Counted from the first letter of the stretch, positions 1-7,500 are shown. The stretch is 44,168 nt of DNA from CAYVAR01 sp964449675 (GCA_964449675.1 CAYVAR010000009.1:1-44168); one strand, 5' to 3'. Notes: a model not told the origin generated them from the sequence alone. Translations and numbers: made by a program.

Positions 1-29
1 TTTTAAGTCAACGCTCTGTCTTTCTTCTT

Positions 30-108
30 AAAAAAAGACCCTTCTTCAAGGGTCTCATTGATCCGTTCTGAGAAGTTCTATAAGACGAATGTCCGGATAG
101 TCTTTCAT
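30..108 (-). repeat. Copy 1 of a mini-ORF plus terminator repeat
   Basis: On the minus strand this 79-bp stretch starts with ATG at 108 and ends in a hairpin with a T tail. It closely matches 785-864, which has the same order and nearly the same spacing. The shared core is TCCGGACATTCG followed by TTATA. The mini-ORF (55-108, 17 codons, beginning MKDYPDIRLI) overlaps the hepT stop by the four bases ATGA, so it could be translationally coupled. Whether it is coding, an RNA element or a shared 3' end is not decided by the sequence. Confidence 0.55.
36..55 (-). terminator. Intrinsic terminator after hepT
   Basis: Read on the minus strand, a 6-bp stem (AGACCC / GGGTCT) with an 8-nt loop is followed directly by a run of seven T. 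It sits just downstream of the hepT stop and would end the mntA-hepT transcript. A related hairpin lies at 791-810. Confidence 0.85.
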
Positions 109-467
109 GATCGTTCCTTAGATTGGTTTTCCAATACGACGCGCAGAGAAATAAGCGCTTCTTTAAGTTTTGGGAGATCGTTCTCAATTACGTCCCAGGC
201 TTTCCCCAACGACACGTTGGTATATTCATGGATGACAATATTTCGCAGTCCAACAACTGATTTCCACGGGATGGTTGGAGCAAGCAAGCGGACTTCCAAA
301 GAAATCCGTGTTGCCGCTTCTCCTATAATGCCAAACCGCCGGAGTACCGCATCCTGTAACTGCGTATCTTGAGAAAACCGTACGTTATCCACAGCCGATA
401 CATACTGGGCTATTTTGTCAATTGCTTCAAGCATATCGTCTATGTAGACACGATAATCTTTCTTCAT
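105..467 (-). CDS. hepT: HepT-like HEPN toxin (DUF86)
   Basis: A 120-aa all-helical protein with the HEPN RX4HXY motif intact at R75, H80 and Y82 (RNIVIHEY), the usual ribonuclease site of this family. Length is typical. It follows the nucleotidyltransferase gene with a 4-bp ATGA overlap (464-467), the standard order for a MNT/HEPN toxin-antitoxin operon. In characterised systems the MntA partner modifies the HepT tyrosine with AMP and silences it; Y82 would be the target here. The key residues are present, so it is probably active. A possible mini-ORF overlaps its stop codon. Confidence 0.88.
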   Translation of the reverse strand: MKKDYRVYIDDMLEAIDKIAQYVSAVDNVRFSQDTQLQDAVLRRFGIIGEAATRISLEVRLLAPTIPWKSVVGLRNIVIHEYTNVSLGKAWDVIENDLPKLKEALISLRVVLENQSKERS

Positions 468-751
468 GCAGCAAAGATGGGCGTTTGATCATGCAATATA
501 TATGGCTTCAATCGTTCTTTAATCGCCTCATACTCCACGAGATCCACTGGGCGTGACAGCGTTTCCTCCAAATCGCTTTGAAGCGCTAAAAAATCAAACA
601 GTCTGCTCGTTTTGGGCATTTCCACGAGTATATCAATATCGCTTCCCGGTTTTCCTTCTCCACGGGCAACAGAACCGAACAGTGCGGCTCTTTTGACGTT
701 ATAGCGTTGAAACAGTGGTAACGTCTTTTGCCGAATGGTTTGTATATCCAT
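464..751 (-). CDS. mntA: MntA-like nucleotidyltransferase antitoxin
   Basis: A 95-aa minimal nucleotidyltransferase. The motif GSX10DXD is exact (G26, S27, D38, D40), with a further acidic residue in VDLVEYE. The open frame runs up to 799, but I choose ATG at 751: the added 16 residues look non-homologous, and a promoter with its -10 at 763-758 places the predicted transcript start on this ATG. It is the first gene of a two-gene operon with hepT. Known role of the family: AMPylation of HepT to neutralise it. A terminator of the upstream unit lies immediately 5' (791-810). Confidence 0.88.
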   Translation of the reverse strand: MDIQTIRQKTLPLFQRYNVKRAALFGSVARGEGKPGSDIDILVEMPKTSRLFDFLALQSDLEETLSRPVDLVEYEAIKERLKPYILHDQTPIFAA

Positions 752-757
752 GCGTAC

Positions 758-786
758 AGTATAGCAGGACTGGTCAATTGCCTCAA
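758..786 (-). promoter_or_regulatory. Promoter of mntA-hepT, predicted leaderless
   Basis: Minus strand: -35 TTGAGG (786-781), 17-bp spacer, -10 TATACT (763-758). The expected transcript start, 7 nt after the -10, is base 751, the A of the mntA ATG. The -35 lies in the T tail of the neighbouring terminator. No Shine-Dalgarno sequence can fit, which argues for leaderless translation. Confidence 0.6.
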
Positions 787-864
787 AAAAAGACCCCATC
801 GCTGGGATCTTCTATGTCCTCTGTGCAAAGCTTTTATAAAACGAATGTCCGGACACTCTTTCAT
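785..864 (-). repeat. Copy 2 of a mini-ORF plus terminator repeat
   Basis: Minus-strand partner of 30-108. It starts with ATG at 864 (reading MKECPDIRFIKAL, against MKDYPDIRLIELL in copy 1) and ends in the hairpin at 791-810. Here the frame runs through the hairpin instead of stopping before it. The rest of the interval 811-946 holds no other gene that I can support. Confidence 0.5.
791..810 (-). terminator. Intrinsic terminator downstream of the DUF2283 gene
   Basis: Minus strand: a 7-bp stem (AGATCCC / GGGGTCT, one G-T pair), 6-nt loop, then at least seven T. It ends the DUF4258-DUF2283 unit and is a diverged copy of the hairpin at 36-55. Confidence 0.8.
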
Positions 865-946
865 CTGTATGCTTCTATACAAAACCATACCGCCTCCTGT
901 CAAGAAACCTGTATATCTTTGGTCCTATGTTATGTCAGTGCAAGAA

Positions 947-1159
947 CTACGAAGCCACAGCAGTGGGCACACTGAGCGTCAAAGACATTATATCTTTTTT
1001 TGCCACTTTTTTGGAAACATCAAGTACTTCAATTCCGATCATCTCCGTTCCTGCGTAGTCCACCAAAAGATCGTCACGAAGCTCTACAGTGTTCGTGCTT
1101 TTTTTATCGGAAAAATAAATATACATCGCATCGGCCTTAGGATCGTACGTGACATTCAT
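947..1159 (-). CDS. DUF2283 family protein
   Basis: A 70-aa protein. Its N-terminus, MNVTYDPKADAMYIYF, is the DUF2283 signature, followed by a strand-rich segment ending around VDYAGTEMIGIEVLDV. I start at 1159, since the family begins with this methionine; the longer frame (to 1201) would overlap the upstream gene. It lies 11 bp after the DUF4258 gene and is probably co-transcribed. Such pairs are often suspected to be toxin-antitoxin modules, with DUF2283 as the likely antitoxin; that is family knowledge plus inference. A terminator follows at 791-810. Confidence 0.8.
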   Translation of the reverse strand: MNVTYDPKADAMYIYFSDKKSTNTVELRDDLLVDYAGTEMIGIEVLDVSKKVAKKDIMSLTLSVPTAVAS

Positions 1160-1170
1160 ATACAGTAATC

Positions 1171-1410
1171 TTACCGGTTTATCCGGCGTTTTGCAACCCA
1201 ATAGAGCGTTACCACAACTAGGGCGCCGTCCTCCTCTGAAACAATCACTTTGAGGTAATTTATCCCAAAATCCTTAAGGAAGGCTACCTTCCCTTCTCTT
1301 ACTTTGAAACGCCGGGATGGTTGTGTGAGTGTTAATTTGATTTTATCTCTATCGACATGGCGCACGACAAGCATTTCTTCTGCGTGTTTGGTAAATACAA
1401 TTCGTTTCAT
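1171..1410 (-). CDS. DUF4258-like small protein, possible toxin
   Basis: A 79-aa basic protein starting MKRIVFTKHAEEML, which fits the DUF4258 pattern (an HA-x-x-M/R stretch followed by a short helix and beta strands). Start 1410 is chosen over the open frame to 1494 because the extra 28 residues are proline/cysteine-rich junk that would overlap the DUF5989 gene. GAGA lies 6 nt upstream. DUF4258 proteins resemble RelE/BrnT-type toxins and pair with DUF2283 proteins. The function is inferred from family and pairing, not from visible catalytic residues. Confidence 0.65.
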   Translation of the reverse strand: MKRIVFTKHAEEMLVVRHVDRDKIKLTLTQPSRRFKVREGKVAFLKDFGINYLKVIVSEEDGALVVVTLYWVAKRRINR

Positions 1411-1432
1411 ATGTCTCAATTTCTGTATTTTA

Positions 1433-1576
1433 TCAAAACAACATATACACAAACGGAGAAATGGGGGAGACGGAGGAAAACGCAATAAGCGCACCGAAGA
1501 TGAGAAATACGATAATGGGCGGCACCATCCACCAGAGTTTATTTTTCCAAAGATATGAAAAAAGATCCTTTATCAT
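1433..1576 (-). CDS. DUF5989 mini membrane protein
   Basis: A 47-aa ORF. It begins MIKDLFSYLWKNKLWWMVPP, followed by one hydrophobic helix (about residues 18-35) and an APF/PF-like C-terminus (ISPFVYMLF). This is the layout of DUF5989 proteins, which are usually encoded beside carbamoyltransferases. Its ATG overlaps the carbamoyltransferase stop as ATGA (1573-1576), so translation is probably coupled. It probably sits in the membrane as a partner of the carbamoylation step; the molecular role is unknown. It ends 22 bp before the DUF4258 start. Confidence 0.85.
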   Translation of the reverse strand: MIKDLFSYLWKNKLWWMVPPIIVFLIFGALIAFSSVSPISPFVYMLF

Positions 1577-3318
1577 TTTTTTACTACGAACGGTCCAATC
1601 ACTAAGTAATCAATATCCGTTTTCAAAAAGCAATGTACAGCGTCAGCTGGAGTACAGACAATTGGTTCTCCACGAACATTAAAGGACGTGTTAATTATTA
1701 TAGGAATTCCAGTTTTACTTCGATACGCCTCAATAAGGTCATAGTACAACGGATTATCCGCTCGTTCAATCACCTGGAGCCTCCCTGAACCATCTACATG
1801 CACCGTCGCCGGTACGTCTTTTTTGCCTTTTTCGGTAAACGGATAGACCATAAGCATATATTTGGCTGATGGAGAGAGATTTTTATCGGCACGAAAATAA
1901 TCATAGATATATCGATCAAGGATCACCGGTGCAAAAGGACGAAAAAGCTCTCGGTGCTTTACCTTACTATTAATAATATCTTTCATCTCCTCTTTGGCCG
2001 CCGAAGCAAGGATGCTTCTGTTGCCAAGCGCCCTCGGTCCCCATTCCATGCGCCCCTGAAACCACCCGATGATTTTTTGGCGGATGAGGAGGGTACTGAC
2101 ATGGTTAAGAAGTTTCGCGCGATCTGGATAATGCGAGTAAGTAAGACGAAAGTGCTTGAGTACATCCTCAATCTGTTCATCTGAAAAACTCGGGCCGAAA
2201 AAAGGCGTAAAAGACTTAGATCTGACCACCTGGAAGGTGGCAGGCTGAGCACGCGAAGCCATGACTCCTTCCAGATGAGCGCTTCTTGAGTGCCACCAAT
2301 ACAGTGCTGCGCCCATGGCACCCCCGCCGTCTCCCGGATCAGGAGGAATGTACACATGGGCAAAAGGAGTTTTTGTAAGAATTTTTCCGTTTAAAACAGA
2401 ATTAAGCGCCACTCCACCAGCAAAGGACAAATTTTTTGTTCCATAGGTCTTATACGCCACTGAAAGTATTTGAAAAACTACTTCCTCAAGTTTCCGTTGC
2501 AAACTTGCCGCGATATTTTCATAGTGACGCTGCATTGGAGCTTCGGGGTGCCGAGCGGGATAGCCAAAGAGGTCGGGAAGATTTCTGTTAAACATCCCTT
2601 CACGCCATGTGTAATCAAAGTAATGCATGTTTAAGGCGTAGCTCCCATCGGCAAACTGTTGAATAAGCTCATTCATCTTTGACTCAAATGGTTTTGGATC
2701 GCCATACGCCGCAAGCCCCATTACTTTGTATTCAGCGTCATTGACCGAAAAACCAAGGTAAGAAGTTAGCGCACTATAAAGAAGTCCGAGCGAGTGGGGG
2801 AAATGGATTTGGCGATCTATACGAATCTTCGTCCCTTTCCCGTAGCCCATGGTGGTCGTTGCCCATTCGCCGACGCCGTCAAGAGTGACGATTGCCGCTT
2901 CATCAAAATCTGAAAGATAATACGAGCTTGCTGCATGGGAGAGGTGATGCTCGATGTAATAAACAGGACCTTTGTAGTTAAATTTCTTCTTAAGCGTGTT
3001 GGGGATTCGCAGTTTCAAATCAAACCAACTACCGATGGTATCGACAAAAACTTTTCGGCTCTTGGGAAAATGCTCCAGGTGTTGCCGAAGCATCCGATCA
3101 AATTTGACTATCGGTTTTTCGTAAAAGACAACCGACGTAAGATCTGTTGCAGTAATCCCAGCCCAACGAAGACAAAAGTCAATCGCATGCTCCGGAAAAT
3201 TATTGTCATGCTTGATACGTGTGAACCGTTCTTCCGCAGCCGCTGCGACAATCCTGCCATCCTCCAAAAGACACGCTGCCGCATCATGATAGTAACAAGA
3301 GATTCCTAGGATATACAT
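1573..3318 (-). CDS. NodU/CmcH/TobZ-family carbamoyltransferase
   Basis: A 581-aa full-length O-carbamoyltransferase. The N-terminal Kae1/ASKHA-like domain starts MYILGISCYYHDAAACLLED; the metal/nucleotide-binding HHLSH is at 124-128 and LDGVG at 147-150, with SFAGGVALN further on. The C-terminal YrdC-like half carries GRMEWGPRALGNRSI and the end motif NTSFNVRGEPIVCTP. The family uses carbamoyl phosphate and ATP to carbamoylate hydroxyl groups of sugars or antibiotics. Followed by DUF5989 in the same operon and close to a sugar transferase and ABC exporter, it probably decorates the exported glycan. Confidence 0.93.
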   Translation of the reverse strand: MYILGISCYYHDAAACLLEDGRIVAAAAEERFTRIKHDNNFPEHAIDFCLRWAGITATDLTSVVFYEKPIVKFDRMLRQHLEHFPKSRKVFVDTIGSWFDLKLRIPNTLKKKFNYKGPVYYIEHHLSHAASSYYLSDFDEAAIVTLDGVGEWATTTMGYGKGTKIRIDRQIHFPHSLGLLYSALTSYLGFSVNDAEYKVMGLAAYGDPKPFESKMNELIQQFADGSYALNMHYFDYTWREGMFNRNLPDLFGYPARHPEAPMQRHYENIAASLQRKLEEVVFQILSVAYKTYGTKNLSFAGGVALNSVLNGKILTKTPFAHVYIPPDPGDGGGAMGAALYWWHSRSAHLEGVMASRAQPATFQVVRSKSFTPFFGPSFSDEQIEDVLKHFRLTYSHYPDRAKLLNHVSTLLIRQKIIGWFQGRMEWGPRALGNRSILASAAKEEMKDIINSKVKHRELFRPFAPVILDRYIYDYFRADKNLSPSAKYMLMVYPFTEKGKKDVPATVHVDGSGRLQVIERADNPLYYDLIEAYRSKTGIPIIINTSFNVRGEPIVCTPADAVHCFLKTDIDYLVIGPFVVKK

Positions 3319-3324
3319 ACCAAA

Positions 3325-3462
3325 ATTCTAAGCACGAAATTCTAAATTCTAAACAATTTCAAATATCCAAAATATAAATTATAAACAGTTTTGAATTTAG
3401 AACATTTGAATTTGGATATTGTTTAGGATTTAGATATTAGGATTTATAATTTACAAACAAAT
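3325..3462. repeat. AT-rich imperfect inverted repeat
   Basis: The gap 3319-3539 is filled mainly by AT-rich sequence whose two halves are imperfect reverse complements: TCTAAATTCTAAACAAT on the left pairs with ATTGTTTAGGATTTAGA on the right. ATTTCAAATATCC and ATTTGAATTTGGATAT also recur. It resembles low-complexity palindromic repeats scattered in environmental bacterial genomes. It may be a non-autonomous element or a decayed transcription-end structure. Bases 3463-3539 hold nothing I recognise. Confidence 0.6.
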
Positions 3463-3539
3463 CTCAGCTGGGAAGGAAACCGTGGCAGGACTCACACGCA
3501 ACCAAAATTTAGTACATTGTTTTGATGGGTCCACTAGTT

Positions 3540-3791
3540 TTATGCTTTACCCAATTTGATTTGACTGGACGCATCGGGAAAAATGATCGTTTTAGGAGTT
3601 TCCCAACGATTGACGTTATACCGATCCCAACCATATATGCTAGGTGTAACAATAGAAACGTCATCACTTTCTGCATGATCGTAGAGAACTGCTTGAGTCG
3701 GTACAACATATCCTAAGATACGAATCGATCTTCCACTTCGTGTATAAAAAGTTTTCCCATAAATACTATCGTTTTGCCTAAAAGTATACAA
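3540..3791 (-). pseudogene. Unidentified C-terminal protein remnant
   Basis: An 83-codon minus-strand frame that overlaps the 3' end of the sugar transferase by 79 bp. The non-overlapping part reads like real protein (for example SIYGWDRYNVNRWETPKTII), with a polar, tryptophan- and aspartate-rich character. No family is recognised. A plausible reading is the tail of an older gene whose front was replaced when the sugar transferase gene arrived. It could equally be a chance frame. Confidence 0.3.
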
Positions 3792-4330
3792 TCTGATATA
3801 AATGATTTGCTTTTGGCATACGTAATATCACTTTTCATCCACTCGACAAATGATTTACTGTGGTATCCCTCAAACACCCATGGAGAAATAATTCCGGGCT
3901 TTATAGCGTGACGCGCTTGTTGCCACGTTTTAAGTTTTTTTGCTTCCGCAACTGGCAAGGGTCGAGGACCAAAAAACGCCATGTCCCCCTTTAACACATT
4001 CCATAGTTGTGGGAGCTCATCAAGTCCAGTGTGACTTAAAAATTTTCCAATGGGGGTAAAACGGGGGTCATCATGAATTTTAAACACAGGTCCATCTGCT
4101 TCATTGAACTTTGTATACTTTTTCTGTAACCGCTGCGCCCCGGAAATCATTGTCCGAAATTTATAAAGCGTGAATGGCTTTCCGTCTCTGCCAATTCGTC
4201 GTTGTCGAAAAACTATCGGAAAACCAGATGTTACCCCAATCCATATACTTATGAGTACCAACAAAGGAAATGTGACAATAAAAAGTAAACTAACAAATAA
4301 TACATATAGAGAAAAAATGAAGTACTTCAT
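3713..4330 (-). CDS. Bacterial sugar transferase (initiating glycosyl-1-phosphate transferase)
   Basis: A 205-aa protein of the WcaJ/WbaP catalytic type. It has one N-terminal membrane segment (about 4-30), the RQRRIGRDGKPFTLYKFRTM block, a DDPRFTPIGKFLSHTGLDEL block with the usual RxxxLDELPQLWNVLKGDM pattern (H/T replacing the more common R/R before LDELPQ), and FFGPRP. It would transfer a sugar phosphate to undecaprenyl phosphate at the cytoplasmic membrane and begin glycan assembly. It is short, lacking the multi-pass N-terminal domain of WbaP, as in the PglC-like class. Start 4330 is used because the 27 codons further up are REP sequence (4341-4390). Confidence 0.9.
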   Translation of the reverse strand: MKYFIFSLYVLFVSLLFIVTFPLLVLISIWIGVTSGFPIVFRQRRIGRDGKPFTLYKFRTMISGAQRLQKKYTKFNEADGPVFKIHDDPRFTPIGKFLSHTGLDELPQLWNVLKGDMAFFGPRPLPVAEAKKLKTWQQARHAIKPGIISPWVFEGYHSKSFVEWMKSDITYAKSKSFISDCILLGKTIVFMGKLFIHEVEDRFVS

Positions 4331-4340
4331 AACAATTGAA

Positions 4341-4390
4341 TCCCGCGAAGCGGGATCTTGTCCTGCGGAGCTGGATCCGGCTTCGCGGGA
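4341..4390. repeat. REP-like palindromic element
   Basis: The outer arms TCCCGCGAAG (4341-4350) and CTTCGCGGGA (4381-4390) are perfect inverted repeats. A second short hairpin, TCCCGC-GAA-GCGGGA, lies at 4341-4355. The core holds two degenerate 20-bp direct repeats (4341-4360 and 4361-4380). It sits between the divergent sugar transferase and wzm genes and may fold as a bidirectional stop or be a small mobile repeat. Confidence 0.7.
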
Positions 4391-4465
4391 CTTCTCAAGA
4401 CAATATACCAATGTAGCAATGCATCATCGGTTTGTCTATATCGTATAATACAACCCGAGGTAAAA

Positions 4466-5245
4466 ATGAAAAAGCAAACACGAGAGAACATACAGCATTT
4501 TTTTGATCTTCTCATTGGCATGACGGAAAAAGAACTTCGCGCGCGCTATAAATATACCGTCTTTGGATTTTTGTGGATTGTCCTAAATCCTATCCTTCAA
4601 ATGCTCGTCATAGGATTTATTTTTACCTTTTTTATGAAAGAACCCATTGAACACTATTATTTCTTTCTTTTCACCGGACTTCTTATCTGGAATTTCTTTT
4701 CTCTATCGCTTACCAAGGCAACACCGTCTATCGTTTACGAAAGAAGCCTTATCAAAAAAGCGAAATTTCCCCATGTGGTGATACCACTTTCCATCATCCT
4801 TTCCAATCTCGTTCACTTTGTGTTGGCGTTTGCGCTCTTTTTAATACCGGTAGTATTCCTTGGTACCGCCTCGTTAGCGCGACTTCCGTATATTCTCTTC
4901 GGATCTCTTCTTCTTGTAAGTTTTACGGCTGGCTTAAGCCTCCTCACGAGCGCTCTCAATGTCCGGTTTCGGGACGTGAACTTTTTCGTCCAAGCTATTC
5001 TCATCGTCTGGTTTTACGCAACGCCGATTATCTATTCCCTTGAAATAATGCCACGCAACCTCCTGTGGCTCTGGCGTCTCAACCCACTCACCTCAACGCT
5101 ACAGCTTTTTCAACACGGACTTTTGGATGCTCCGCTCCCAGGACCGGCGATGCTCACCGCAAACACTTTGGTAACGGCAGTTATTGTATCGCTGGGGATA
5201 TATGTTTTTTCTAAGGAGAGTAAATATTTTGATGATTGGATTTAA
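4466..5245 (+). CDS. wzm: ABC-2 type polysaccharide export permease
   Basis: A 259-aa membrane protein with about six hydrophobic helices. It carries the Wzm/ABC-2 features TEKELRARYKYTVFGFLWIVLNPI near the N-terminus and FRDVNFFVQ...YATPIIYSLEIMP near the C-terminus, the usual signature of O-antigen/teichoic exporters. Start 4466 is supported by GAGG 6 nt upstream and by family alignment; the 36-codon extension is repeat DNA. A TATAAT lies at 4444-4449. Its ATPase partner would be wzt, normally the next gene. Here the first wzt trace is 2.2 kb away (7501) and broken, and the intact one is at 13404. Confidence 0.92.
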   Translation: MKKQTRENIQHFFDLLIGMTEKELRARYKYTVFGFLWIVLNPILQMLVIGFIFTFFMKEPIEHYYFFLFTGLLIWNFFSLSLTKATPSIVYERSLIKKAKFPHVVIPLSIILSNLVHFVLAFALFLIPVVFLGTASLARLPYILFGSLLLVSFTAGLSLLTSALNVRFRDVNFFVQAILIVWFYATPIIYSLEIMPRNLLWLWRLNPLTSTLQLFQHGLLDAPLPGPAMLTANTLVTAVIVSLGIYVFSKESKYFDDWI

Positions 5246-5318
5246 GTTAATTAGTTAAAGTTAATTGTTAAAAGATGATTGATTATTATTTCAAGTATAG
5301 CCATCCGCTTGACCAGCA

Positions 5319-6422
5319 TTAAGAATTTTTGAAAAATTTTCTTATATAACGCGCAACGACATTGACTTCTTCTGCCTTCATTTCCGGGTACAGAGGCAAC
5401 GATAATGCTTCGCGAGCACTTTGTTCGCTGACTGGAAAGTCTCCTTTTTTATATCCCAATGCTTTCATACATGATTGCAGGTGGATTGGGATGGGGTAGT
5501 GGATGCCGCATAAAATGCCATTATTTTCTAAGTATCGCTTCAGGTCATCCCTATCGGGCGTTCGGATTACATATAAATGGTAGCTTGATTCGGTTGATTC
5601 CAATTTAACCGGTAAAATTACCGGTAGGCCAACAAGTAACGAATTGTACCTATGAGCAAGTTGCTTTCTTTTTTGTACCCATCGATGAAGATACGGAAGC
5701 TTCACGCGAAGCATAGCCGCCTGCATCGTATCAAGTCTACTGTTGTACCCTAACACACTATGCACATTTTTTTCTTTTTGTCCGATGTTTCGTAGAATCC
5801 GCAATCTATCTGCTATGTCCTTCGTATTTGTCGTTACTATGCCCGCGTCACCGAAGGCGCCGAGATTTTTACTTGGGTAAAACGAAAAACACCCAACATC
5901 ACCAATACTTCCCGTATTCCTGCCTTTATAAGTAGCTCCATGGGCCTGACACGCATCTTCTATGATGGCAAGCTTATATTTTTTTGCAAGTTGCATGAGG
6001 GGGACCATATTTACTGGCAATCCAAATAAGTGGACGGGAATAATCGCCCGCGTACGGGTCGTAATACGCTCTTCTATGAGCGCTATATTAAGAAGCAGCG
6101 TTGTTGGATCCACATCCACGAAAATCGGCTGCGCACCGACTGCAAGAATGGGAAAAACTGTACTAATAAATGTATTGGGGACAGTAATGACTTCGTCTCC
6201 TTTCCTTATGCCAAACACGATAAGGGAAAGGAAAAGCGCGTCAAATCCTGAAGCGACACCGACGGCGTACTTCACCCCACAATATGAAGCAAACTCACGT
6301 TCAAACGCATCAACGTCGGGCCCCAATATGTACGACTGGCTATCTATTACGCGCTCAACTGTGCGTAAAAGCTTTTTTTTAAGCAGCTTGTTTTGGCGAG
6401 AAAAATCAACGAGAGGAATCAT
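5319..6422 (-). CDS. DegT/DnrJ/EryC1/StrS sugar aminotransferase
   Basis: A 367-aa PLP enzyme of the sugar aminotransferase family. Residues 1-10 (MIPLVDFSRQ) match the conserved start and favour ATG 6422 over the open frame to 6488. ASGFDAL (58-64), IIEDACQAHGA (153-163, D156 facing the PLP nitrogen) and FSFYPSKNLGAFGDAG with the PLP lysine K185 are all present. It would transaminate a nucleotide-linked keto-sugar. It overlaps the end of the upstream oxidoreductase gene by 17 bp, so the two are probably one operon acting in succession on the same sugar. The exact substrate cannot be read from the sequence. Confidence 0.92.
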   Translation of the reverse strand: MIPLVDFSRQNKLLKKKLLRTVERVIDSQSYILGPDVDAFEREFASYCGVKYAVGVASGFDALFLSLIVFGIRKGDEVITVPNTFISTVFPILAVGAQPIFVDVDPTTLLLNIALIEERITTRTRAIIPVHLFGLPVNMVPLMQLAKKYKLAIIEDACQAHGATYKGRNTGSIGDVGCFSFYPSKNLGAFGDAGIVTTNTKDIADRLRILRNIGQKEKNVHSVLGYNSRLDTMQAAMLRVKLPYLHRWVQKRKQLAHRYNSLLVGLPVILPVKLESTESSYHLYVIRTPDRDDLKRYLENNGILCGIHYPIPIHLQSCMKALGYKKGDFPVSEQSAREALSLPLYPEMKAEEVNVVARYIRKFFKNS

Positions 6423-7431
6423 ACGATAGTGTGATAAGTATCCCGTTCTTCCGGCACGATTCGTGTGCGACCTCAAGAATATGGACAACGCGCCTTCCGT
6501 CTTCTCCGGATACTAGTGGTGACTTTCCTGTTTGTATACACTTGATAAAATCAGTATACGCTTCCAAAAGCGGTTCTTTGTGCGATACCCGAATAACCGA
6601 TACACCGTGGTCAGTATATCTGAAGCTTGTTTGTTTCTGCTTGTTATTTCTCTTTATTGAAACACTGCGATCGTATATTCTAATTTCATTGTTTACGGCC
6701 ACATCATCGTAGACAAGTATTTTTTTGCTTCCGGCGATAGTAAGCCGCCTCTCCTTAACCGGAGAAAGCCAGCTAGTCCGGATATACGCTTCAATACCAT
6801 TTGGGTAGACCAAGCGCATATCCGCTCTATCCTGCAGATTGGAAACCACATGGGCGCTTCCGTACGCGGCAACGGCGGTTGGGGTTTTCTGCAATATATA
6901 ATTAGCTATTGCTACATCGTGCGGCGCGAGGTCCCAGAGTACATCGCTTTCCAAAGAAAACCGCCCTAAATTTGCTCGTGTGCTCTCCACAAAATAAATT
7001 TTTCCCAACGCGCCTTCGGCAATAAGCTCTTGAATTTTTTGTATCGGTTTTGCGTAAATGTAAGTATGGTCAACCAGAAGTGTTAACCGCTTCTGACGTA
7101 CCAGTGTGAGCAATCTATTTGCTTGCTCGACGGTTTTGACCATTGGCTTTTCTATAAATACGTGTTTACCGTGAATGAGGGCATAGGAAGTTATTTCGTA
7201 GTGTATCGATGGCGGCGTCGCGACGACAACTGCTTGAATACGATGATCACGGATTGCATCTTTGTAGATCTTGGTAACACGCACTGTAGGATGATGGGGA
7301 AGCGTCAAGTCGGATTTCGCGGCCACTACTACTATCCGCGCATCAGATTTCATCGATAAGCTTTTAAATAGCTGCGACCCCCAATACCCATACCCAATGA
7401 GCGCCACACCTATCGATCCCTTCCTATTCAT
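6406..7431 (-). CDS. Gfo/Idh/MocA-family sugar oxidoreductase
   Basis: A 341-aa NAD(P)-dependent dehydrogenase. The N-terminal Rossmann motif is VALIGYGYWGSQL, and EKPMVKT is the usual substrate-side EKP motif. Next come HTYIY and the C-terminal alpha/beta domain with LWDLAPHDVAIANYI. Start 7431 is chosen because AGGT lies 9 nt upstream and the 26 extra codons do not fit the family. Paired with the DegT aminotransferase in a 17-bp overlap; the two could form an amino-sugar precursor (oxidation then amination). WlbA/WbpB-type enzymes are the closest functional idea, but that is inference. Confidence 0.88.
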   Translation of the reverse strand: MNRKGSIGVALIGYGYWGSQLFKSLSMKSDARIVVVAAKSDLTLPHHPTVRVTKIYKDAIRDHRIQAVVVATPPSIHYEITSYALIHGKHVFIEKPMVKTVEQANRLLTLVRQKRLTLLVDHTYIYAKPIQKIQELIAEGALGKIYFVESTRANLGRFSLESDVLWDLAPHDVAIANYILQKTPTAVAAYGSAHVVSNLQDRADMRLVYPNGIEAYIRTSWLSPVKERRLTIAGSKKILVYDDVAVNNEIRIYDRSVSIKRNNKQKQTSFRYTDHGVSVIRVSHKEPLLEAYTDFIKCIQTGKSPLVSGEDGRRVVHILEVAHESCRKNGILITLSYDSSR

Positions 7432-7460
7432 ATTCACTACCTGTCCGAGAGCACGCTCGA

Positions 7461-7490
7461 TTGTATGATAAAATGTGTCAGAATTATAGT
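7461..7490 (+). promoter_or_regulatory. Promoter of the first wzt copy
   Basis: TTGTAT (7461-7466), 18-bp spacer, TATAGT (7485-7490). The expected start is near 7497, 4 nt before ATG 7501. This would be the original promoter of the exporter ATPase unit. It now faces a truncated copy and may still read into the AbiE genes. Confidence 0.45.
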
Positions 7491-7500
7491 TACCGTTTAT

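Noticed and set aside
586..903. 105-codon minus-strand frame covering mntA and the terminator repeat
   Set aside because: It runs antiframe through mntA and through a terminator hairpin; only its first codons match the mini-ORF repeat.
3325..3462. Possible CRISPR array in the AT-rich repeat
   Set aside because: Repeats are inverted and irregular, with no constant spacer length and no cas genes in the window.
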